Shown one piece after another: positions 47,106 through 55,900 of a stretch of DNA of 64,000 nt. Under the pieces are notes generated by a model, which made no database searches, was not told the origin of the DNA, and was given only the letters and a program-made list of their open reading frames with translations. A program made the translations under genes and the position numbers. How positions within the stretch are numbered: the stretch's first letter is position 1; each line of letters opens with the position of its first letter. Origin of the DNA: Variovorax paradoxus (GTDB lineage: Bacteria > Pseudomonadota > Gammaproteobacteria > Burkholderiales > Burkholderiaceae_C). The stretch spans positions 5,766,001 to 5,830,000 of the forward strand of contig CP063166.1 in the NCBI GenBank assembly GCA_016806145.1. The letters run 5' to 3'.

Positions 47106-47801
47106 TTACTTCTCGGCGTGGTGGATGCGCGACTCGGGCACCGTCTTGAGCTCGCCCGGCACCGAGGCGATGTAGCTCGCGAGGGTCTTGAGTTCGGCGT
47201 TGCTGAACTTCTTCGGCTCGACCTGGCCGGCCATCACGGCATTCGAGCGGCCGAGGTGGACGTTGTTCTTCACGCGGTAGGACTTCAGCGCCACGAACAG
47301 GTAGTCGGCATGCTGGCCGGCCAGCTTGGGCACGGTGCCGTCGTTCGGGGTGTTGAAGTTGGCGCCGTGGCACTTGGTGCAGCTGTTGTCCTCGCCGTTC
47401 TTCTTGATCAGCGCCTGGATGTTCTCGGGCATCGGCTTGGCCAGCGCGGCCGGGGGCGCGTCGCCTTCCTTCACGCCGAGCTGGCTGTAGTAGGCCGCGA
47501 GGTCGGCGATGTCCTGCTCGGTGAGCGTGTCGGCGATCGCGCGCATCGTCGGGTGCTTGCGGTCGCCACCCTTGTACGCGGTGAGCGCCGCCGTGATGTA
47601 CGTGGCGCTCTGGCCCGCGATCATCGGCACCTTGTGGATTTCGGGGAAGCTGGCCTGGTAGCCGATGATGCCGTGGCAACCCACGCACATCTGGACCTTC
47701 TTGGCGCCATCCTGGGGTTTGCCCGTGACTTGCTGGGCTTGTACCGACACCGTCCCGCAAGCGACAGCAAGGGCAAACATCGTGGTCAACAACTTGTTCA
47801 T
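47106..47801 (-). CDS. Diheme cytochrome c4-like protein
   Basis: 231 residues. A signal peptide ends near VQAQQ. Two CxxCH heme sites are present: CVGCH at about residue 39 and CTKCH at about 143. They lie in two similar domains joined by a linker, and distal Met candidates are present in each (HPTMRAIADTL; SNAVMAGQVEP). Cytochrome c4 carries electrons in the periplasm from the bc1 complex to terminal oxidases. ATG 47801 was chosen because it starts the signal peptide; an upstream extension to 47843 lacks support. A TATAAT lies 49 bp upstream. Confidence 0.88.
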   Translation of the reverse strand: MNKLLTTMFALAVACGTVSVQAQQVTGKPQDGAKKVQMCVGCHGIIGYQASFPEIHKVPMIAGQSATYITAALTAYKGGDRKHPTMRAIADTLTEQDIADLAAYYSQLGVKEGDAPPAALAKPMPENIQALIKKNGEDNSCTKCHGANFNTPNDGTVPKLAGQHADYLFVALKSYRVKNNVHLGRSNAVMAGQVEPKKFSNAELKTLASYIASVPGELKTVPESRIHHAEK

Positions 47802-47849
47802 TTTGCGCGCACAATCTCGTGGAGATACCGTTTTTCGAACCAACTTTCG

Positions 47850-47855
47850 ATTATA
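47850..47855 (-). promoter_or_regulatory. Predicted -10 box of the cytochrome c4 promoter
   Basis: Minus-strand TATAAT, a perfect -10, in the 150-bp divergent spacer to the MoxR gene. The -35 at the right distance (CAGGCA) is weak. The start of transcription would fall about 42 bp before the ATG at 47801. Confidence 0.45.
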
Positions 47856-47951
47856 TGCAAGGCTCCCGCGGGTGCCTGTGCGGGCCGACCCGAAGGACGC
47901 ACGTTGCCGATCGAGTGTGTTCTTTTCTCCACCACAGCCTCCCGTTCACGC

Positions 47952-48806
47952 ATGAAATTCAAGGGCTCAGACAACTACGTCGCGACACAGGACCTGATGC
48001 TCGCGGTCAACGCCGCCATCACCCTCAAGCGCCCGCTGCTCGTCAAGGGCGAACCCGGCACCGGCAAGACCATGCTGGCCGAGGAAGTGGCGCAGGCGCT
48101 GAACCTGCCGCTGCTGCAGTGGCACATCAAGTCGACCACCAAGGCGCAGCAGGGCCTCTACGAGTATGACGCGGTGAGCCGCCTGCGCGACTCGCAGCTC
48201 AAGGACCTGGATGGCGGCGAGCGGGTGCGCGACATCCACAACTACATCGTCAAGGGCGTGCTGTGGCAGGCCTTCACGGCCGAGCAGCCGGTGGCGCTCC
48301 TGATCGACGAGATCGACAAGGCCGACATCGAATTCCCGAACGACCTGCTGCGCGAACTCGACCGCATGGAGTTCTACTGCTACGAGACGCGCGAGCTGAT
48401 CCGGGCCAAGCACCGCCCGCTGGTCTTCATCACCTCGAACAACGAGAAGGAACTGCCCGACGCCTTCCTGCGCCGCTGCTTCTTCCACTACATCAAGTTC
48501 CCCGACGCCGAGACCATGCGCAGCATCGTCGACGTGCACTTCCCCGGCCTCAAGCAGGAACTGCTGGCCGCGGCCATGAAGACCTTCTACGACGTGCGCA
48601 ACCTGCCCGGCCTGAAGAAGAAGCCCTCGACCTCCGAACTGCTCGACTGGCTCAAGCTGCTGGTGGCCGAGGACATCCCGCTCGAGGCGCTGCAGAGCAA
48701 GGAAGACAAGGTCGCCGTGCCGCCGCTGGTGGGCGCGCTGCTCAAGAACGAGCAGGACGTGACCCTGTTCGAGAAGCTGGTCTTCATGCAGCGCAACAAC
48801 CGCTGA
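47952..48806 (+). CDS. MoxR-family AAA+ ATPase
   Basis: 284 residues. Walker A is GEPGTGKT (33-40), Walker B is ALLIDEIDKAD (about 116-126), with sensor 1 in FITSNNEKELPDAF and the arginine finger in LRRCFFHYIKFP. MoxR proteins act as chaperones together with a VWA-domain partner, which is encoded three genes downstream (49698-50885). This member is of the type found near CoxE-like VWA genes in betaproteobacteria. The target that the pair activates is unknown. Confidence 0.9.
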   Translation: MKFKGSDNYVATQDLMLAVNAAITLKRPLLVKGEPGTGKTMLAEEVAQALNLPLLQWHIKSTTKAQQGLYEYDAVSRLRDSQLKDLDGGERVRDIHNYIVKGVLWQAFTAEQPVALLIDEIDKADIEFPNDLLRELDRMEFYCYETRELIRAKHRPLVFITSNNEKELPDAFLRRCFFHYIKFPDAETMRSIVDVHFPGLKQELLAAAMKTFYDVRNLPGLKKKPSTSELLDWLKLLVAEDIPLEALQSKEDKVAVPPLVGALLKNEQDVTLFEKLVFMQRNNR

Positions 48807-48819
48807 GGCGGCGCCGGTC

Positions 48820-49068
48820 ATGCCTGTGCGGCCATCGCCTCCCGTCGGCCAGCTGCTGGTGCTGGGCGTGGCCCAGGCCGTGCTGTTCGTCGTCGGCGCA
48901 CTGCTCGGCCGCTGGATCGGCCTGTACTTCGGCCTCGATGCCTTCGGCCCCAACGGCTACGGCAACCGCGAGATCTTCGGCATCCTGCTGATCGGACTCG
49001 GCGGCGGCGCGGGCGTGCAGCTCGCGCGTGCCTGGTACGACCGGCGCTACGGCAAGCCGGCCCCCTGA
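48820..49068 (+). CDS. Small two-helix membrane protein, unknown function
   Basis: 82 residues with two hydrophobic segments (LLVLGVAQAVLFVVGALLGR and IFGILLIGLGGGAGVQLARA) joined by a short loop (GLDAFGPNGYGNRE), and charged ends. I do not recognise the family. It starts 13 bp after the MoxR gene and is probably co-transcribed with it and with the acetyltransferase and VWA genes. Confidence 0.7.
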   Translation: MPVRPSPPVGQLLVLGVAQAVLFVVGALLGRWIGLYFGLDAFGPNGYGNREIFGILLIGLGGGAGVQLARAWYDRRYGKPAP

Positions 49069-49090
49069 ACGACACGAGACACGGCGCACC

Positions 49091-49678
49091 ATGGCTTTCG
49101 TCGAACCCGTCACCCTGACATCGCGCGGCCTCGCGCTGGTACCGCTCGCGCTCGCGCACGAAGACGGCCTGCGCGCCGCGGCCGCCGACGGCGAGCTCTG
49201 GAAGCTGCGCGTGACCTCGGTGCCCGAGCCGCAGGACACGCGCGCCTACATCGAGACCGCGCTCAAGACCGCCGACCGCTTCGCCTTCGCCGTGACCGAG
49301 GAAGCCACCGGCACCGTGCTCGGCAGCACCAGCTTCCACGACATCCTGCCGGCCGTGAAGCGCGTGGAGATCGGCTACACCTGGTACGCCAAGCGCTGCC
49401 AGCGCACCCACGTCAACACCACCTGCAAGCTGCTGATGCTCACGCATGCCTTCGACACGCTGGGCTGCAACGTGGTGGGTTGGCGCACCGACAACTTCAA
49501 CCACGCCTCGCAGCGCGCGATCGAGCGCCTGGGCGCGAAGAAGGACGGTGTGATCCGCGGCCACGCGATGCGCCGCGACGGCACCATCCGCGACACCGTG
49601 ATGTACAGCCTGCGCGCGGGCGAATGGCCCGAGGTCAGGGCGCAGCTGCTCTACCTGCTCGACAAGCCGCGCGACTGA
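49091..49678 (+). CDS. GNAT-family N-acetyltransferase, RimJ/RimL-like
   Basis: 195 residues, soluble. The RimJ/RimL pattern is visible: LTSRGLALVPLALAHEDGLR at the start, IGYTWYAKRCQRTHVNTTCK (about 95-115) with the acetyl-CoA region, and WRTDNFNHASQRAIERLGAK near 138-158. Such enzymes acetylate amino groups on proteins or small molecules. The acceptor is unknown. It stands between a small membrane gene and the VWA gene in a MoxR/VWA operon, which is likely accidental operon membership. Confidence 0.86.
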   Translation: MAFVEPVTLTSRGLALVPLALAHEDGLRAAAADGELWKLRVTSVPEPQDTRAYIETALKTADRFAFAVTEEATGTVLGSTSFHDILPAVKRVEIGYTWYAKRCQRTHVNTTCKLLMLTHAFDTLGCNVVGWRTDNFNHASQRAIERLGAKKDGVIRGHAMRRDGTIRDTVMYSLRAGEWPEVRAQLLYLLDKPRD

Positions 49679-49697
49679 AACTCCCAAGGAGCGTCCC

Positions 49698-50885
49698 ATG
49701 CTCATCGATTTCTTCTACACCCTGCGCTCGGCCAAGCTGCCGGTCTCCGTCAAGGAATACCTGACCCTGCTCGAGGCGCTGAAGGCCGACGTGGTGGGCC
49801 CGAATTCCGACGATGCCTACGGGCTCGACGACTTCTACTACCTCTCGCGCACCGCGCTCGTGAAGGACGAGAAGCACTACGACAAGTTCGACCGTGCCTT
49901 CGCCGCCTACTTCAAAGGCGTGGAGATGCTGACCGACTTCACCAAGGAAGTGCCGCTCGACTGGCTGCGCAAGACGCTGGAGCGCGAGTTCTCGGCCGAG
50001 GAAAAAGCCAAGATCGAGAAGATGGGCTGGGACGAGCTCATGGAGACGCTCAAGAAGCGCTTCGAGGAGCAGAAGGAGCGCCACGAGGGCGGCAGCAAGT
50101 GGATCGGCACGGGCGGCACCTCGCCCTTCGGCCACGGCGGCTACAACCCGCAGGGCATCCGCATCGGCGGCGCGGGCAAGAACAAGAGCGCGGTCAAGGT
50201 CTGGGACCAGCGCGCCTACAAGGACTACGACGACACGCAGGAGCTTGGCACGCGCAACATCAAGGTTGCGCTGCGCCGGCTGCGCAAGTTCGCGCGCGAG
50301 GGCCACGAGGAAGAGCTGGACCTCGACGACACCATCCACTCGACCGCGGCCAACGCCGGCTTCCTCGACATCAAGATGCGGCCCGAGCGCCACAACAACG
50401 TCAAGGTGCTGCTGCTGATGGACGTGGGCGGCACGATGGACGAACACATCCAGCGCGTGGAGGAGCTGTTCTCGGCCGTGAAGACCGAGTTCAAGCACCT
50501 GGAGTTCTACTACTTCCACAACTGCGTCTACGACTTCATGTGGAAGAACAACCGGCGCCGCTTCTCGGAGAAGTTCGCGACCTGGGACATCCTGCGCAAG
50601 TACAACAAGGACTACAAGCTGATCTTCGTGGGCGACGCGACCATGAGCCCCTACGAGATCCTGCAGCCCGGCGGCAGCGTCGAATACAACAACGAGGAAG
50701 CCGGCGCCGAGTGGATCCAGCGCCTCACGCACGCCTTCCCCAAGTTCGCCTGGATCAACCCCGAGCCCCAGGGCGTGTGGCAGTACCGCCAGAGCATCTC
50801 GGTGATGCAGCAGCTGATGTCCAACCGCATGTACCCGCTGACCCTGCGCGGTCTCGAAGAGGCGATGCGGCTGCTCTCCAAGTAG
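49698..50885 (+). CDS. CoxE-like VWA-domain protein, MoxR partner
   Basis: 395 residues. The N-terminal region (MLIDFFYTLRSAKLPVSVKE) and the central, Gly-rich hinge (GGTSPFGHGGYNPQGIRIGG) fit the CoxE-like family. The VWA domain begins near 232. The metal site normally DxSxS reads DVGGT (Asp242 to Thr246), so the two serines are replaced by glycine and threonine; this variant occurs in this subfamily. With the MoxR ATPase it probably forms a chaperone or metal-insertion pair. AAGGAG stands before the ATG. Confidence 0.87.
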   Translation: MLIDFFYTLRSAKLPVSVKEYLTLLEALKADVVGPNSDDAYGLDDFYYLSRTALVKDEKHYDKFDRAFAAYFKGVEMLTDFTKEVPLDWLRKTLEREFSAEEKAKIEKMGWDELMETLKKRFEEQKERHEGGSKWIGTGGTSPFGHGGYNPQGIRIGGAGKNKSAVKVWDQRAYKDYDDTQELGTRNIKVALRRLRKFAREGHEEELDLDDTIHSTAANAGFLDIKMRPERHNNVKVLLLMDVGGTMDEHIQRVEELFSAVKTEFKHLEFYYFHNCVYDFMWKNNRRRFSEKFATWDILRKYNKDYKLIFVGDATMSPYEILQPGGSVEYNNEEAGAEWIQRLTHAFPKFAWINPEPQGVWQYRQSISVMQQLMSNRMYPLTLRGLEEAMRLLSK

Positions 50886-50938
50886 CCGAAAAGACCTCCC
50901 GGCATACCGGGCCTTGACCGCCCCCGAGCCCCGGCCAC

Positions 50939-50956
50939 GCGGGCCTCGCGGCCCGC
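50939..50956. other. Hairpin after the VWA gene, terminator-like without T-run
   Basis: GCGGGCC (50939-50945), loop TCGC, GGCCCGC (50950-50956). It lies in the 114-bp gap before tamA. Without a T-run it is a weak terminator candidate. Confidence 0.4.
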
Positions 50957-50967
50957 ACATCCATGTA

Positions 50968-50997
50968 TCCGAACGCGTCCGACACGGACGCGTCGGA
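50968..50997. other. Long hairpin directly in front of tamA
   Basis: TCCG-A-ACGCGTCCG, loop ACA, CGGACGCGT-CGGA: a 9-bp perfect inner stem (50973-50981 with 50985-50993) extended by 4 bp past a bulged A. It ends 3 bp before ATG 51000, so in RNA it could hide the start region, or ATG 51021 may be the true start. Confidence 0.55.
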
Positions 50998-50999
50998 TC

Positions 51000-52964
51000 A
51001 TGCTGTCAGAATCGTCGCCCATGTTCAGGGTGGTTCGTGTCGTCTTGCCGGCGTGTTGGCCGGCATTGCTTTTTTCCGGCGTCCTGCTTTTGCAAGGCTG
51101 CAGCCTGCTGCCGAAAAAGGACGCGGGCGACTCGGCCGCGTCCACCCCCGCGCTGGTGAGCGACGGCGGCGACCGCGCGGCCAGCGCGTCCACGGACGGC
51201 GAAAGGGAGGGCAAGGACGGCAAGCGCCGCGATGCCTTCTCGGTCGACGTGCGCGGCCCCGACAACGTGCGCGAGTACCTCTCGCTGCACCTCGAGATCC
51301 AGCGCTACAAGACGCTCGACGACCTCGGCGCGACCGAGATCTCGCGCCTGATGGTCGCGGCCGAGGCCAATGCGCGCGAGCTGCTCGCCACGCTCGGCTA
51401 CTTCACGCCCGCGCTGACGCTCGAGCTGCACGAGACGCCCGCGAGCGACAAGGCGCCACGCGAGATCGTGGTCACCGTCGAGCCCGGCGAGATCACGACC
51501 GTGAGCAACGTGCAGCTCAGTTATGCGGGCCCGATCGCCGACGACCTGAGCGCCGAGTCGCAGCGCGACACCATCCGCACCGCCTGGGCGCTGCGCGCGG
51601 GCCAGCCCTTCACCCAGCAGGCCTGGGACGACGCCAAGGCGGTCGCGCTGCGCAGCCTCACGGCCAAACGCTTCCCCACCGGCAACATCGAGATCAGCCG
51701 CGCCGAGGTCGACGCCGACCGCCACGAGGCCCGCCTGAGCGCCACCTACCAGTCGGGCCCGGCCTACAAGTTCGGCCCGCTGCTGCTGCGCGGCAACCAG
51801 CGCTACAGCGCCGACGGCATCCGCCGCATCGCGCAACTGCCCAGCGGTGCCGACTACGACCAGCAGAAGCTGCTCGACGCCCAGCAGCGCCTGGCCAGCA
51901 GCGGCTACTTCGATTCGGTGTTCCTCACGCTCGACACCGAGAGCGGCACGCCGCTGGCCGCGCCCGTGATCGCGCAGCTGCGCGAGGCGCCGCTGCAGAA
52001 GGTGGTGCTGGGCGTGGGCTTCACCACCGACAACGGGCCGCGGCTGTCGATCGACCACATCCACAACCAGCTGCCGCTGCTGGGCTGGCGCGCGGTGTCG
52101 CGGCTGTCGGTGGACCGCGACATCCAGTCGCTGGGCACCGAGTGGAAGGCGATCCCCGGCGACGACGGCTGGCGCTGGTTCTCGGGCGCCGAGCTCAAGA
52201 GCGAGCAGTCGGGCAGCTACGTGGTCGACAGCGGCCGGCTGCGCGGCGGGCGCAACAAGACCAGCGACCACATCGACCGCAGCTACTTCCTGCAGTACGA
52301 CTACGCGACCAACCGCGGCACCGACGCCCCGCCCTCGGCCTCGGCCGTGACCGCCAACTGGGGCTGGACCGGGCGCTACTTCGACGACAACGGCTCGCCG
52401 CGGCGCGGCTGGGGCCTCGCGCTCGAACTGGCCGCGGGCTACACGCTGACCGGCCAGCAGTCGCCGTTCACGCGCACCTACGCGCGCTGGCTCGGCATCG
52501 TGCCGGTCGGCTGGGCCGACGGCAAGGACGCCGCCACGCTGGCGCGCCGCAGCCGCCTGCAGCTGCGCGCCGAGGCCGGCGCGGTGGTCGGCAAGGAGTC
52601 GGCGCAAATTCCCTCCACCCTGATGTTCCTGACCGGCGGCGACACCACCGTGCGCGGCTACGGCTACCGCGACATCGGCACCGTGCGCGCCGACGGCCAG
52701 ACCGTGGCGGGCCGCTACCTTGGCGTGCTGAGCCTCGAGTGGCAGCGCCCCTTCGTCTACAAGGACAAGCTCACCGACTTCGAGAGCGTGGTGTTCGTCG
52801 ACGCCGGCGCGGTGGCCGACAAGCCCAGCGAGCTCAAGCCCAAGGTCGGCGTGGGCGTGGGCACGCGCTGGCGCAGCCCGGTCGGACCGGTGCAGGCCGA
52901 CCTGGCCTATGGCGTGGACACGCGCAAGTTCCGGCTGCACGTGCGGCTGGGCTTCACCTTCTGA
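51000..52964 (+). CDS. tamA: Outer-membrane assembly protein TamA (Omp85 family)
   Basis: 654 residues from ATG 51000; ATG 51021 gives a cleaner signal peptide. A hydrophobic export signal with a lipobox-like LLLQGC leads into POTRA-type domains (about 90-290: YLSLHLEIQRYKTLDDLGAT; FPTGNIEISRAEVDADRHEA; AQQRLASSGYFDSVFLTLD). The Omp85 barrel follows at about 310-654, with the conserved TGGDTTVRGYGYRDIG near 550 and the end LHVRLGFTF, whose terminal Phe is typical of outer-membrane proteins. With TamB, encoded 5 bp downstream, it helps insert outer-membrane proteins and move lipids. The Cys in the signal is unusual for TamA, and lipidation is only possible. Confidence 0.9.
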   Translation: MLSESSPMFRVVRVVLPACWPALLFSGVLLLQGCSLLPKKDAGDSAASTPALVSDGGDRAASASTDGEREGKDGKRRDAFSVDVRGPDNVREYLSLHLEIQRYKTLDDLGATEISRLMVAAEANARELLATLGYFTPALTLELHETPASDKAPREIVVTVEPGEITTVSNVQLSYAGPIADDLSAESQRDTIRTAWALRAGQPFTQQAWDDAKAVALRSLTAKRFPTGNIEISRAEVDADRHEARLSATYQSGPAYKFGPLLLRGNQRYSADGIRRIAQLPSGADYDQQKLLDAQQRLASSGYFDSVFLTLDTESGTPLAAPVIAQLREAPLQKVVLGVGFTTDNGPRLSIDHIHNQLPLLGWRAVSRLSVDRDIQSLGTEWKAIPGDDGWRWFSGAELKSEQSGSYVVDSGRLRGGRNKTSDHIDRSYFLQYDYATNRGTDAPPSASAVTANWGWTGRYFDDNGSPRRGWGLALELAAGYTLTGQQSPFTRTYARWLGIVPVGWADGKDAATLARRSRLQLRAEAGAVVGKESAQIPSTLMFLTGGDTTVRGYGYRDIGTVRADGQTVAGRYLGVLSLEWQRPFVYKDKLTDFESVVFVDAGAVADKPSELKPKVGVGVGTRWRSPVGPVQADLAYGVDTRKFRLHVRLGFTF

Positions 52965-52969
52965 GCACG

Positions 52970-55900
52970 ATGGCGAACGCAGCGACCGAGACCCCAACCC
53001 CGCAGACGCCGACGCCGCCGGCCCGGCGCTCGCGCACGCGCCGTGCCCTGCGCGCGCTGGCCTGGACCGTCGCCGGCCTGTTCGTCGCGCTGCTGCTGGT
53101 GCTGGGCGCCGCCTGGTGGTGGCTGGGCTCGAACCAGTCGCTGGCCTTCGCGCTCGCCAAGGCCGCGGCCTATCTGCCGGCCGGCCAGACGCTCGAGAGC
53201 CGCGAGGTCACGGGCTCGCTGCGCACCGGCGGGCGCATCGGCTGGCTACGCTGGCAGAGCGAGAGCCTCGCGGTCGAGGTGCACGAGGCCAAGATCGGCT
53301 GGCAGCTCGCGCCGCTGTTCGAGCGCAAGGTGCAGCTCGGCGAGGTGCATGCGGCGCAGCTGCTGATCGAACGGCGCGGTGCGCCCAGCGACAAGCCCGC
53401 CGAGCCGCTCGAGAAGATCGTGCTGCCGGTCGAGATCGACCTGCCGTTCCGCATCGACGACCTGCGCTGGGCCGGCCCGCCCGCGCTGCAGGCGCAACGG
53501 CTCGCGGGCCACTACCGCTACACCGGCGGCGAGCACAAGCTCGACGTCGAGGGCGTCGACATCGCCGAGGGCCACTACAGCGCGCGCGTGAAGCTGCAGG
53601 GCGCGGCGCCGATGGCGATCGAGGCCACGCTCGACGGCCGCGTGAAGGCGCCGCTGCCCGAGGAACGCAGCCTCGAGGTGCTGGCCAAGGCCGGCATCCA
53701 GGGCACGCTCGCGGGCGCCGATGCGCGCCTGAACGTCCAGGCCGAACTCGCGCCGGCCGAACCCGATGCCGACGCCCCGATGGAGGCGAAGCTCGAAGCC
53801 ACCATCGCGCCCTGGCAGCCGCAGCCCGTGATCGCGGCCAAGGCCGACCTGCGCAACGTCGACGCGTCGAGCCTGTGGCCCGGCGCGCCGCAGACGCTGC
53901 TCACGGGCAGCGTCGCGCTCGAACCCGATGCCGCCACCGGCCCCGCCGCCTGGAAGGCCCAGGCCGACCTGCGCAACGCGCGGCCGGGCCCGTGGGACCA
54001 GGGCAAGCTGCCGCTCGAGCAGCTGCAGGCCCAGGTCGGCTACGACGGCACCCACTGGGACATCCCGCAGGCCACGCTGCGCGCGGGCGGCGGCCGCATC
54101 GAGGCCGCGGGCCGCTGGAGCCCCGCGCCCGCGCCCTGGCAGGCGCGCGCCGAGGTGCAGGGCGTGCGGCTGGGCGCGCTGTACAGCGAACTCTCGGGCG
54201 CGCCGATCAGCGGCCGCGTCACTGCGCAGCAACGCGACGACGGCATCGGCTTCGACCTCGCGCTGCGCGCCGAGGGCGGCGCCGGCAGCAAGGCGCTGCC
54301 GGGCTTCGGGCTCGACCGCGTGCTGGCCCAGGGCCAGTGGAAGGACCAGGTGCTGGACCTGCGCACGCTGCGCATCGATGCGCAGCGCGCCAGCGTCGAG
54401 GGCAAGCTGCAGGTGCGCGTGGCCGAGCAGGCCGGCAGCGGCAACCTGAAGCTCGCGCTGCCCGGCGCCGAGGCGCAGCTCGACGCCCGCATGGCGCCCG
54501 CGCAGGGCACGGGCGAACTCAAGGCCCGCATCGACGACACCGAGGCCGTGCAGCGCTGGATCGAGAGCCTGCCCGAGATGGCGGGCCTGTTCGCGGGCCG
54601 CAGCGCGAAGGGCTCGGCCCGGCTCGACGCGAGCTGGCAGGGCGGCTGGCAGAACTTCCAGCGCCGGCTGCAGAACCCCGCCGCGCCGCTCGCGCGCGGC
54701 AACGCCGAACCGAGCCTGAAGGCCAGCCTTACGGTGCCCAGGCTCGACCTGCTGCTGCCCGCGGCCCAGGCCGGCGCCGCTGCAACCCAGGTGCAATTGA
54801 GCGCGCTGCGCGCCGAGCTCGCGGGCAGCATCGCGCAGGCCACGCTGTCGCTGCAGGGCGAGGCCGCCACCGGCACGCAGAAGCTGGTGCTCGACACGCG
54901 CGCCAGCGGCGGCCTCGCGGGCGCCGGCCAGTGGCGCGCCGCGCTCGCCAGCCTGCGGCTGCAGGCGCAGGACAGCGCCCAGCCCGCCACGCAGAAATCG
55001 CCCTGGGTGCTCGAGCTCGGCCGCGAGGTCACGGCCACGGTGCGCACCGGCACCGACCGCCTCGAGGTCGAGGCCTCGGCCGCCGGCGCCACCCTGCGCG
55101 GGCCCGTGCCCGGCACGGTGCGCATCGACTGGCAGCCGCTGCGCTTCAGCCAGAGCGGCGCCGCCGCCAACCGCGTGTTCCGCGTGCAGTCGAAGGGCGA
55201 GCTCAAGGGCCTGCCGATGTCCTGGGCCGAGGCCTTCGGCGCCAGCACCACCTTCGGCGAACTCGGCATCACCGGCGACCTGGTCTTCGACGGCGACTGG
55301 GACATCGATGCCGGCGACACGCTGCGCGCCCAGGCCCGGCTCGCGCGCCAGAGCGGCGACATCCGCGTGCAGGCCGGCGAGGCCGCGCTGATCACGCGCA
55401 TCGAGAGCCGCGGCACCGGCACCGCGAGCGAACGCAAGATGAATTCCAGCGAGGCCGGCCTGAGCCCGAGCACGCCGGCCGGGCTGCGTCGCGCCGAGTT
55501 GCGGCTCGACGCCCAGGGCGAGGCGGTGCGCGCCACGCTGGCCTGGGACAGCGAACGCGCGGGCCAGATCGATGCCGAGGCCGGCACGCGCTTCCAGCAG
55601 CGCGCCGGCGGCTGGCAGTGGGCACCCGACGCGCCGCTCACGGGCCGCGTCGCCGCCAGGCTGCCGAACCTCGGCGTGTGGTCGATGCTCGCGCCGCCGG
55701 GCTGGCGCGTGGCCGGCACGCTCGACGCCAATGCAACGCTCTCGGGCAGCCGCGCGGCGCCGCGCTGGAACGGCACGCTGGGCGCCGACAAGCTGGCGCT
55801 GCGCGCGCCGGTCGAGGGCCTGGACCTGCGCGACGGCCGGCTGCGCGCCAACCTGTCGGGCGACCGCGTCGAGATCGCAGAGTTCACGCTCAAGGGCGGC

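Noticed and set aside
47952..50885. MoxR/VWA pair as a phage-defence or tellurite-resistance island
   Set aside because: No effector, nuclease, Ter genes or mobile signatures nearby; the neighbourhood (cytochrome c4, TamAB) looks like chromosomal core.
50963..52969. Extension of the TamB frame far upstream, covering tamA
   Set aside because: The upstream part is an off-frame shadow of tamA; TamB begins at the ATG 52970 with its membrane anchor.
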